Shown: piece after piece, positions 27,483 through 62,095 of the stretch
How the letters are laid out: each line of letters begins with the position of its first letter
Numbering within the stretch: the first letter of the stretch is position 1
DNA from: Larimichthys crocea
Taxonomy: Eukaryota > Chordata > Actinopteri > Sciaenidae
DNA length: 64,000 nt
NCBI RefSeq assembly: GCF_000972845.2
Contig: NC_040022.1
Location: 5,362,979 to 5,426,978, forward strand
Direction of reading: 5' to 3'
Made by a program: the position numbers and the translations under genes
The notes under the pieces: generated by a model
Seen by the model: only the letters and a program-made list of their open reading frames with translations
The model's database searches: none
What the model was told of the DNA's origin: nothing

Positions 27483-28468
27483 GGTGGGACCCGCACTAAT
27501 GGAGGACAGACAACAGACAGGACAGTGTAAATAAGGGTGGTTTAAGAAAAGACAGGGACGGTCAAATCTCACACACACAGAAAGATGAAGTGAAAGCTGT
27601 TGAGTGCTACGTGTTGCAACATGAGTGTCTTCTCAGTGTCTCCAGAGGGACGTAGTGTAAAACAGGGACATGATCTAAAGTGTGTCCATGGTGACAACTT
27701 GTCATCACATCATGTATAACTACAAACACAGTTTGCTGACTGACTGTTGGAGCTCGTCCTCAGGCAGTTACCTGTGTCAGAGGCCAGGTTAAACTGGTTC
27801 CCATCACAGTAACCAAGTCAGTCCCTGCTCACACACTCACACACCTCACCGGGTGTTCACGTGACGGATCGCACAGAGAAATAAATCTCCATGGACCGAG
27901 ACTAACTAGAAAACAATGCCTGTGTCTGCTAATGTCCACAGCTTTATCACTGCGAATAAAAGAGACATGATCATAGATAAAACACAGATAAAATGTTGTC
28001 CTACTGGGACAACCCCACGGCTGAGCTCGGTCAGCCTCCAGGCTCTGTGCCGTGTGTTTGAATCCGGTGAATAATCACTAAGCTGCGGCTAGCAGCACCA
28101 ACTTTAGCCGGCGGTCAAACCTTTGAAGCTGGCTGGCTAACGAGCTAAACTAACGTGCTGCGTCTGACTTTTCTGCGTCTCCGTAGCGCCGCTCAACTCA
28201 AAACTGGCACCGTGTGCTCACCTAATGACACATGCAGGATTTAAACCACAAGCCGTGCTCGGTCCGTACCATCCCCCAGCACTCACTCACTTTAACATGA
28301 GCGCTTAGCAAATCTGGCATTAGCATGCTAACGGTGGCTAACTAGCATGGCACCTTGTTGCTAGGAGCCAAACTGGTTTTATTTAATCGTTTTATTCTCT
28401 TTAACACAACGACGGACAGTGTGTTTTATTAAAAGACGCCGCCTGAACAAAACTAACACATAACTTAC

Positions 28469-28660
28469 CTTGAGAGCTGCTGTGACAGTGAACGTAACGC
28501 TGGTTTGGGCTCAAGTAGCCTGAACTGTCCTTGTAGTGATGTTAACGCCTGAAGCAGCGAACTGGTCGACACAGGAGCGACCTTTCAAAATAAAGTGCCG
28601 CGGCAGGATGTGTCAAAGCCTCCCCTGGTTCGTTTATTTTGAAAGCTGTGACCGGAAGTT
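28469..28660 (-). promoter_or_regulatory. ccdc47: ccdc47 non-coding first exon and promoter
   Basis: A consensus donor (CTCAAG then GTAAGTT on minus) at 28468 marks the end of a non-coding first exon that joins the acceptor at 27496, 13 bases before the ATG. Immediately upstream, at 28652-28659, is an ETS-type CCGGAAGT, typical of TATA-less housekeeping promoters. The start site is estimated at about 28,560-28,620. Confidence 0.55.
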
Positions 28661-28746
28661 GCTGTGTGTTGTTATGTTGAGTCTGACTTGACACTCGTGG
28701 AGTTGTGGGTGGCATAATTGACTGTTAAGGTAAGTAGCCGCTCACA

Positions 28747-28780
28747 GCGCCCTCAGGTGGGCACAGCCCGTAACTACAAC
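28747..28780 (-). promoter_or_regulatory. CTCF-like composite motif, copy 1
   Basis: On plus: GCGCCCTCAGGTGG (28747-28760), nine bases, then GTAACTACAAC (28770-28780). The reverse complement has the CTCF core form CCACCTGAGGGCGC preceded by GTTGTAGTTAC, resembling the upstream module of bipartite CTCF sites. Two further copies with identical spacing follow in this spacer. Confidence 0.6.
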
Positions 28781-28983
28781 CACGTCCAGTTTTGAATGGC
28801 GTTTACCAACATATACAGTCTGTATTATTATGGTATACGTTTATAATACATATAATTTAGGAAAACAGTTTTGCCATCGCCTCTTACATTATGGATTATT
28901 ACCCATGACGCTGGTTCATAGTACAATGCTGAGAACACAAATATAGTTTGAATACAGTTTAAATTCACAAGCATCTGTATACA

Positions 28984-29017
28984 CTGCCCTCCGGTGGTCG
29001 CAGTACGCAACTACAAC
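28984..29017 (-). promoter_or_regulatory. CTCF-like composite motif, copy 2
   Basis: On plus: CTGCCCTCCGGTGG (28984-28997), nine bases, then GCAACTACAAC (29007-29017). Same orientation and spacing as copies 1 and 3; the core as read on minus is CCACCGGAGGGCAG. Confidence 0.55.
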
Positions 29018-29319
29018 CTGGCTTTTAGTTTGAGCCTTCTAACCGGACATATAATTACAATATTATCTCCAGTTTGATTATGGCAAAGTTGAAGTTAATT
29101 ATTTTGGCCGATGAGCACGCATTGACTTAACTAGCCAAGGCACTCATCTGTTACTGCTAACATGTTTACTGCCAGCTGAGTCCCATTTGGAGCTTACTGG
29201 TCGACCCTGCATGTCTGAAGTTATTGTGTGTTACATTTAAAATAATAATAAAAAAAGGTTATGCTAAAGAATAAAATTATTATGAAAAATGATGACAACA
29301 GGCATTTTTTCATTTTCAG

Positions 29320-29420
29320 AGTCAATCCAATCCACTTTATTTATATAGCACGATTTTTTAGCAAACACAAGGTTTCCAAAGTGCTGCACAACAAGATAAA
29401 ACACAATAAATAACACAGTA
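29320..29420. mobile_element. LINE 3'-tail-like fragment
   Basis: CCACTTTATTTATATAGCAC followed about 40 bases later by CCAAAGTGCTGCACAA is the wording of common teleost LINE 3' tails. Only the tail is present. Confidence 0.5.
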
Positions 29421-29796
29421 AAAACATGAAGCAGACAATAGAAAGATAAAAACAATAAAATTGTCTGGCTCAGATTCGACAAAGATATTTTAAAAAGACT
29501 GATTTAGAAAATAATTTATGCAGCAGGGGTCCTTAAATGATGGTCATCTAATTCATGTGTCCAGTGTGTTAATGTCAATGGGTATAATGTATTGCACTGT
29601 GGAGAGAGGTTGGTTAGCTAACAGTAACATTCTTTATTTATCCTACATTTGTTTCTTTTATCACTTTATATTGATGATATAACATTAAAATCACAGAAGA
29701 AAGATTCGTCTTCGTAAAGCAGCTAAACAAACAGAGAGTTGAAAGTATCAAACTTTCACGCACAGTTTTGTTGTTGGGTTAGAATCGTGAGTATTG

Positions 29797-29830
29797 TCGC
29801 CCCCTGGTGGCCACGGTGAGTAACTACAAC
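29797..29830 (-). promoter_or_regulatory. CTCF-like composite motif, copy 3
   Basis: On plus: TCGCCCCCTGGTGG (29797-29810), nine bases, then GTAACTACAAC (29820-29830). The core is the canonical CCACCAGGGGGCGA on minus, the strongest of the three copies. Confidence 0.65.
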
Positions 29831-30135
29831 TGTTCGTTAAGTCAGACACAATGACAAAGCTATACTTCCGGTTCAAACATTCAAAATAAAACTTAAACTA
29901 GACAAAAGTTGTAATTACGCACCGAGGAGAACCATTAACTCCCTCCATAGTCAAGCCAGACATAAAAGCATTCTTCTGGATACAGTGTTGCCAACTTGAT
30001 TTAGTGACTAGACTTTATGTCTAAGAAGCGACTTATTGAGACCATCGAGTTAGAGGTGAGAAATAATACGATGTAAGTCATTCATGTGGCTCACTATATG
30101 TCTCTGGATTAGGATGTTCCTAAATATGCAAAAAG

Positions 30136-30221
30136 TTAGTTTGATTAGTGATAGTTTCATTTAAAGTGGTGTGGTTTGTTAGTTTGATTAGTGATAGTTT
30201 CATTTAAAGTGGTGTGGTTTG
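30136..30221. repeat. Tandem duplication, 43-bp period, two copies
   Basis: TTAGTTTGATTAGTGATAGT and the 20-odd bases after it occur twice in direct succession with no mismatches, upstream of the dcaf7 promoter. Confidence 0.9.
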
Positions 30222-30420
30222 CACTTTAAACTAAAATAAATTGATCAAATATAAACATAAATACAAATAGTAGAGATGAGATTTGGTTTCAGGAATGTTT
30301 GTCCAAGAGACAATTATTTCGATTGAATGATCTACCTGAGTGTTGTTAGCCTGTACTTTTAATTAAGACTTTATAATTCAATAATACGCGCGGTTAATCC
30401 TTTTACTTTGAAAATAACAA

Positions 30421-30684
30421 CCGGAAGTCGGCGGTATTCCGTGGGACTTGACCGTTCTCCAGGTCGCAGCGAGAAATGCTACTCTCTCTTTGTTAAAGTA
30501 AAGTGGTGAGAAATCTCGCTCCCGAGCCAGATTCGTTCGGTTAGATGGTCATTCCCGCCACAGTTGCTGATATTTGCTCTTGCAAGTTCAGTGACTGGCG
30601 ACACTTTTCCCGCCACGATACTTATTTCGTAGTTAGCTAACGCGAGCCTGTTAGCTGCTGAGACAACAGCTGCAGCTGGGGAGG
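30421..30684 (+). promoter_or_regulatory. dcaf7: dcaf7 promoter and 5' UTR
   Basis: GC-rich sequence directly upstream of the dcaf7 ATG. It starts with an ETS-type CCGGAAGT at 30421-30428 followed by CGGCGG. No TATA box is seen. The transcription start is estimated within about 30,440-30,560. Confidence 0.5.
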
Positions 30685-33339
30685 ATGTCGCTTCACGGCA
30701 AAAGAAAAGAAATCTACAAATACGAGGCGCCATGGACGGTGTATGCGATGAACTGGAGCGTCCGTCCCGACAAACGCTTTCGGCTGGCGCTCGGCAGCTT
30801 CGTGGAGGAATACAACAACAAGGTACGAGCTGCGTGTGTGACCATTCATCAGCTAACCCGACGCTAGAGAGGAGGGCGAGCTAGTGCTAAAGCTAGACGT
30901 CCTGCGCAGCTCCGACACAGTGTCCGTAACACTCAAGTGTTCACCAGGCTGCCTTTAAATAGTAACACCGTGTAAAGCTGATGCTGTCCCTGACCCCGGC
31001 GGCTCTGTGAGCGGTGATTTGGCTCGTCTTGAAATAACAGCTGATGTGTTTGCTGCTGTCCAGGTTCAGCTGGTGGGTCTGGAGGAGGAGAGCTCGGAGT
31101 TTGTCTGCAGGAACACTTTCGACCACCCTTACCCCACCACGAAGATCATGTGGATACCCGACACCAAGGGGGTGTATCCGGACCTGCTGGCCACCAGCGG
31201 GGACTACCTGCGCATCTGGAGGGTATATACATACTCATATATATATTTGTATGTATACAAAAACTATTGAAAACGCATCAGTGAGCCACACTGTTGGTTG
31301 GTACTGCAGTTTGTGTTGAATCAATCCCACACCTTTTCCCATTTTTTGGGAAATAATTCCCTAAAAAATGAAATGATCTGTTTACTACATGTTGTACTGT
31401 ATTAAAGACTTTAGGACAGTGGTTCTTAACCTTGTTGGAGGTACCGAACCCCACCAGTTTCATATGCTCATTCACCGAACCCTTCTTTAGTAAAAAATAA
31501 AATATGATTTTTTTTACTGGTGCACAAAATGAACCGTGCATTAACATCACCTTGTTCAAATAACAAAACCAACACAGTGCATGAACTCACAACAACTTAC
31601 CTCAGTGTGACTTCTGCTGTTGCCTTTGAGAGACCAGTTCAGATATGCGTGGCTTCACCTTGGCAAGTGCCAGTCTCATGTCATTTTCACAGCAAAGTCT
31701 GTTCCTTTTCTTAGTTTTTATGTCCAGCATCCTTGAAAACGATTGCTCACAAAGATATGTTGTAACAAATGGTATAAAAAATTCCAGGGCGGAGGCTCCA
31801 CCGAACCCCTGAGACCGACTCACCGAACCCCTAGGGTTCGATCGAACCCAGGTTAAGAACCACTGCTTTAGGATAAGCAGCAGTGGGAAGTCGAAAAGTA
31901 TTGAATGATTGACACAATGTTGGTTTTGGCTTTTTACTTGTTAATAATAATAATAATAATAATAACAAAGTAGAATATTGCCAGTCCTTACCCGAATAAG
32001 ACTTCTGTATCTGGCAATTATGAATCATCTTCAGCTGTAATATGGAAACAATCTCGTCATTGCTGTGTGAGTGAAGTCAGTTCTCCTGTAGCTTGTTTAG
32101 CTGTCTGCTGTAAAATAAATATTGTTCCTTCTTGAAGAATTCTGCTCGCTGTCAAACTCTGTTGCATTTCTCACGCAGGTCAGCGACACGGAAACGCGCC
32201 TCGAGTGTTTGCTGAATAACAACAAGAACTCCGACTTCTGCGCTCCCCTCACCTCCTTCGACTGGAATGAAGTTGATCCCAATCTGCTGGGTAAGAAATC
32301 CACCACACGATGAAGAGGAATGACGCTATAAATTGGACTCTGATTGGTTTAACAGGTTGTTGTTTTTTTTCTGCAGGCACTTCCAGCATTGACACCACCT
32401 GCACCATCTGGGGGTTGGAGACCGGTCAGGTGTTAGGACGGGTTAACCTGGTGTCGGGACATGTGAAGACGCAGCTGATTGCTCACGACAAAGAGGTCTG
32501 TGTGTGTCTGCACTGTTAAACGAAGCCCCGTGTGATTACAGTAAGCAGCACGCTGCCTACATCAACGTCTTGACGTGTCTGTACAGGTGTATGACATTGC
32601 GTTCAGCCGCGCAGGGGGTGGTAGAGATATGTTTGCCTCTGTGGGAGCTGACGGATCCGTCCGCATGTTTGACCTCCGGCACCTGGAGCACAGCACCATC
32701 ATCTATGAAGACCCCCAGCACCACCCGCTGCTCCGCCTCTGCTGGAACAAGCAGGACCCCAACTACTTAGCTACGATGGCAATGGACGGCATGGAGGTGA
32801 GTTTGTCGTGGCACAATAGTAGCCAATGTTTCTATCTACCTTATTTGGTAGAATTGATATGTTGGTAGCATTGTTGCACCTCTGTTAGTCTCTGGCTTTA
32901 ATGCTTCTGTGTGACAGGTGGTCATCCTGGATGTACGTGTGCCTTGCACTCCAGTGGCTCGGCTGAACAACCATCGCGCTTGTGTCAACGGCATCGCCTG
33001 GGCCCCTCACTCGTCATGTCACATCTGCACTGCAGGTATAGAAAACAACTGAAAACAACTACAGAGACACTTTTACATTCATTACATGTCACACTAGATG
33101 GTTATTATAAATTCCAATATCAAAGTTTCAGTCTGAAACGTCCCTCTTAATGTGTCCTTCCCTCAGCTGACGACCATCAGGCTCTGATCTGGGACATCCA
33201 ACAGATGCCACGGGCCATTGAGGATCCCATCCTGGCCTACACTGCTGAAGGGGAGATCAACAACGTGCAGTGGGCTTCCACGCAGCCGGACTGGATCGCC
33301 ATCTGCTACAACAACTGCCTGGAGATCCTGCGTGTCTAA
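30685..33339 (+). CDS. dcaf7: DCAF7 (HAN11/WDR68), WD40 scaffold protein
   Basis: DCAF7 is a nuclear/cytoplasmic WD40 scaffold that binds DYRK1A/1B and HIPK2 and is a candidate CRL4 substrate receptor (family knowledge). Exons: 30685-30822, 31064-31222, 32179-32290, 32377-32495, 32587-32796, 32918-33035, 33167-33339, all with GT-AG junctions. They sum to 1,029 nt, giving 342 aa, the length of the human protein. The protein starts [20 protein letters not shown] and ends [11 protein letters not shown]-type ends are visible as [25 protein letters not shown] and HQALIWDIQ. No frameshift is present. It is the only plus-strand protein gene here and converges on kcnh6. Intron 2 carries a hAT insertion. 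Confidence 0.97.
31417..31865 (-). mobile_element. Non-autonomous hAT element (Charlie-like) in dcaf7 intron 2
   Basis: The element is bounded by 16-bp terminal inverted repeats CAGTGGTTCTTAACCT (left edge 31417; complement at the right edge 31865) and flanked by a perfect 8-bp target duplication CTTTAGGA (31409-31416 and 31866-31873). Both are hAT signatures. On the minus strand about 31602-31820 encodes the C-terminal dimerisation end of a ZBED-type hAT transposase ([20 protein letters not shown] then [14 protein letters not shown]). It is therefore a 449-bp internal-deletion derivative that cannot move on its own. Confidence 0.9.
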
Positions 33340-34440
33340 AGCCACGAACAATTAGGCCCAGGCGAAGGAGAGATGGAGGGTTGCTTCAGATTCGGACTTA
33401 ATTTTTGGTCCTCAGTCCTCTGCTTTCATGACAAAGATGAGGTCACGAGTGAACTTTCTGAACATGTTTGGAGTATCACACACCTTACTCCACAATAACC
33501 TGGTTTACATTTCCTCTCATCTCTTTCCTCCATTGTTCTTCTAATAAACGTGTTTAAGCTCTTATTTATTTTGCTCACAAGGTAGTGCACAGCTGCTGTA
33601 AGAAGCTTTGAGCTCTGAGCAGTTGTCTATTAAACTCCAATTTTTATACTTCTTTGCGTGATTTCAGCCGGCTGTGAGATTATCATGAAGGGTTTAGATG
33701 TTGAGTGTTACATCGGTTTGACTTGTAAAGGTTGATACAAACTATTGTAGGTGGCAGAAGATGACCTCTCCAGTGCGTAGGAATATGTCGTAGCCTTCTT
33801 GTGGTCTCAAAGATCAGTATATTACAGTCTTGTTTACCCCCCGTGGCAACTTAAGAAGTAAAATTTTTTTCAAATGGGTGTGTGTCCAGTATCCTCTCTC
33901 TAGATGACCGTAGTATTGAGGCTCATACTTGTGACCCATGCTTTTTTTTTTTTTTTTTAAATTGTAAACTAACCTGAGAGGGATTCATATTGTCACTGCA
34001 GTGGTGTCTGTCATCATGTGGTGTGTTTTAGTTTGGCTGGCGATGCTGTGAGGCAGCCATGCATCTGAACACTCGGAACCTACCAGAAGAGCAATGTTGT
34101 TCAGCCCTTTTAACTTTCTACTTACTCTCTTCTTCTTCTTTCTTTGTAGAAGATTGTGCTCGGGAAGCTGCATTTTCTTCGTGTTAGAGTGAGTTGTGAA
34201 TTTGGACGAGAGTGAAACAACTTTCTGACTGTCTGCCTCTCTTTTTGTTTTTCTTTTTTTTTTGTTTGTTCTGTTCAATAATTAAAGGGTCATGTCCTTG
34301 TAGCATGCCATTACAAGGCAAAATGTAAATACATATAAATATATCAACTTCAAATGTTGGTAAGCCAAGTGTTCATGTTGTAGCTTTTTCATAAAGTTTA
34401 TTATTGAATTTGCTCTAATAAATTGTATTCCTCCATGTCC
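33340..34440 (+). other. dcaf7: dcaf7 3' UTR
   Basis: Sequence after the dcaf7 stop. AATAAA-type signals occur at about 33543 and at 34417-34422 (CTAATAAATTG). The latter is followed by GT-rich sequence and is the better end. Another AATAAA lies at 35671-35676, so a longer form is possible. Confidence 0.55.
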
Positions 34441-34870
34441 TAGGAACAAACCCGCTGTTTGGCTTTGTCCTGTCTAATTGCAATTGGTTTACAGATAATA
34501 CTCACTGTTGTGGAGAATGAAAAGTACTTATATATCAATAAATAAATAAATACAGAAATAAAAAGAATAGATAAATGCTGAAATAATAAGACATAAAATA
34601 ATTAAATGTGCAAATAAAAGATGCTAATTAAACAGGAAATAGGTGAAATTTAATTCTACATGTTTGTTTACCTACATTAATTTACTTTTTGGATTTCCTG
34701 AATGAGTCAACACCTCGTATCAGTCACTCCTGTAACCAGTCCGGCTTCAGACTGAGCCTTGGTCTATCCGCTGGGTAATTTTTGAATGCAATTATTTAAC
34801 AAACCCATACATGATATTTAGGAATCTTTATGTTTAGCCTTTTGGTTAAAGAATTTGTTTCAAATATTTT

Positions 34871-34942
34871 AGGGGGCACCCGGATTTGAACCAGGGACCT
34901 CTTGATCTGCAGTCAAATGCTCTACCACTGAGCTATACCCCC
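34871..34942 (-). tRNA. tRNA-Cys (GCA)
   Basis: A 72-nt cloverleaf on minus beginning GGGGGTATAGCTCAGTGGTA, with anticodon GCA in TTGACTGCAGATCAA. The T-arm is GGTTCAAATCC, the acceptor GGGGGTA pairs with TGCCCCC, and the discriminator is T, as in eukaryotic tRNA-Cys. No CCA is encoded. Only a weak TTT tract follows, so the terminator is unconvincing. It lies between dcaf7 and kcnh6. Confidence 0.93.
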
Positions 34943-35670
34943 ATATGTCAGACTCTCACACATTGTATCTGGTGTACTTCCACAGATGACAAACGTTAAA
35001 AACTGACAGGCTGTGTGTTCAGTGAGTGTGTGTTTGTGTTTAATTTAATCTCCAAGTGACTGCTGTAATACAATGATGTTCTTGCTCATCCAGACATCAT
35101 CACGTTCAAAGCATTACCTGGTTTCCAGTGGTGGAAGAAAAATAGAGTACTCTTTTACAGATTAAAAAAAAAACTTACTTAGTTAGGTAGAAGTTTTATC
35201 TGAAAAAATATACTTAAAATATCAAAAGTATTCATTCATTAATCTGTGACTGACAGATTAACATATTACATCATTAGACTGCATCAATAGGTAAGCAGCA
35301 TTTTACTGTTTTAACTGGTTAAGATGGAGCTCTGATGTAGTTTACATGTCCAGTCAGGCTTCCTCCAAAGGGTTGCAAGATTAATCTGTAGGGATGACTA
35401 ATGGGAAAGAAGACAAAGCAAAGTTCTGCTACACACATTTACTTACCTCAATACTGTACTGCAAATGAGTAAATGTTTTTAAGTTACTTGGCACATCAAC
35501 CTTGGGACTACAGTCTCATTTGGTGGTGGATCTTGGTGGATGATGCATCATGTAAAGCTTCCTCTATAGGGATAAGAATAAATGCTCATCCTAACGTGTC
35601 ATTCATCAATAAATACTGATTTTTCCAGTGCAGCTAGAATGTCCTGCAGTAGCTGATGATGAATCTGAGA

Positions 35671-35719
35671 AATAAAAGCATTTTGGACTCCGAGTGTAAC
35701 TCGTCAGTGCGTCTTTAAT
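35671..35719. terminator. Opposed poly(A) signals between dcaf7 and kcnh6
   Basis: AATAAA on plus at 35671-35676, facing an ATTAAA on minus at 35714-35719 (TTTAAT on plus). This may be the far end of a kcnh6 3' UTR (35.7-37.0 kb) and of an extended dcaf7 transcript. Inferred from signals only. Confidence 0.3.
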
Positions 35720-37006
35720 CTAAAAAAAAGATAAATAACAGGAATTTGTGCTTCAAGAAACATTATACAGAATTATAAATGCTTAAAAAGTCATTACATT
35801 CGCCTTGTGGTTGGAACTGAAATCATCTCAACAAAAGATGCCCTGTGACGACATCTCTACGTTTGTATGTGATTGACAGCTACCATGCACTTCACTTGTC
35901 TCAGCTGGCGTAAAACACCCATTGCAGATTTTCCCTTTACCTGTTTTAAATATGACAGTCTGTGAATCAAAATAATCAGGAGAACAAGTCCTCTAATGTT
36001 GGCACTTTCAGATAAACACATCAGGTGCATTATGAAACCACAGTTGACACATGTTTGAGTTGAACAGCGCAGATATAAAGACACAGAAACAGGGGAAACC
36101 AAACACAGCAGTCATGATCCAAACAAAACTGGAAGAGCTACATGTAAATGTACAAGAAACTATGAAATATTTCCTGCTCTGCTTGATTGGGTATGTTGTA
36201 ATGCCTTCTCATGATCAAGTGACATGCTTAGTAAGTATGAGCTGAGTCATGTCAAAATGTCAGAATGTGAAATATGAGATGAAAATTACACTTTTCAAAG
36301 AGTGTTTCTCCAGCACTGCCTTGAACTCATGGCACCACCATTCTTCACAGTGTGACAGACAGCTATGGTGTGCTTTTTGATATTTTTCCAACACCAAAAC
36401 AACAACAGTGAGTCTCTAACTTATAACACTCATATTATTACATTTACCAGATGTATCGGTTCTAAATGTAACCGATACATCTCTAATATTAGGGAAATAA
36501 ATTCACCTCCAACTAAATGATTTTCTACGTTCAAGTCTAAATGTGCATTTCTTATACAAAGTGAATGCAGATAATTCTTCAAATGTGAAACATTAACAGT
36601 TCTTGACATTTGTCGTCTCTTCAAGGAAACCTTGTCCTTGGGATATAGTTTGTATAGCTTGTCTGATCCAGTGTCTGGCACACGTATGTGTTTGTGTGCT
36701 CACTGTCAACTTATGTTTCACAACTGTCCCACCCTGCTAGGCAGGAATAAATCTCAGACCTCAGGTGTGAAGGGACGCTGAAGCACAAAACCACAGCAGA
36801 CTGTGAGGGCACCGTAGAGTCTGTATGTGACAAACAGGAGGCACTCTGAACCCTCAGTGACGTGGAAGGCAAGGCATCCCACGCTCTACAGCAGCATCTG
36901 AAGACAGATGAGGTTTTAGGGGAGTAAAAAGGAAGTAACAGAACTGGGAACATATGGCTGTCGTCCAAAAAGACCAGGCCTTTGGGTTCTGTTGGTGATT
37001 GGTGTT
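35720..37006 (-). other. kcnh6: Possible kcnh6 3' UTR
   Basis: Minus-strand sequence downstream of the kcnh6 stop, with no intervening gene. It contains a strong perfect hairpin at 36449-36482 (described separately). The endpoint is assumed from the ATTAAA at 35714-35719. Confidence 0.35.
36449..36482. repeat. Perfect 13-bp stem, 8-base loop hairpin
   Basis: AGATGTATCGGTT (36449-36461), loop CTAAATGT, then AACCGATACATCT (36470-36482): all 13 stem positions pair. It lies in the likely kcnh6 3' UTR. Confidence 0.9.
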
Positions 37007-62095
<25,089 letters not shown>

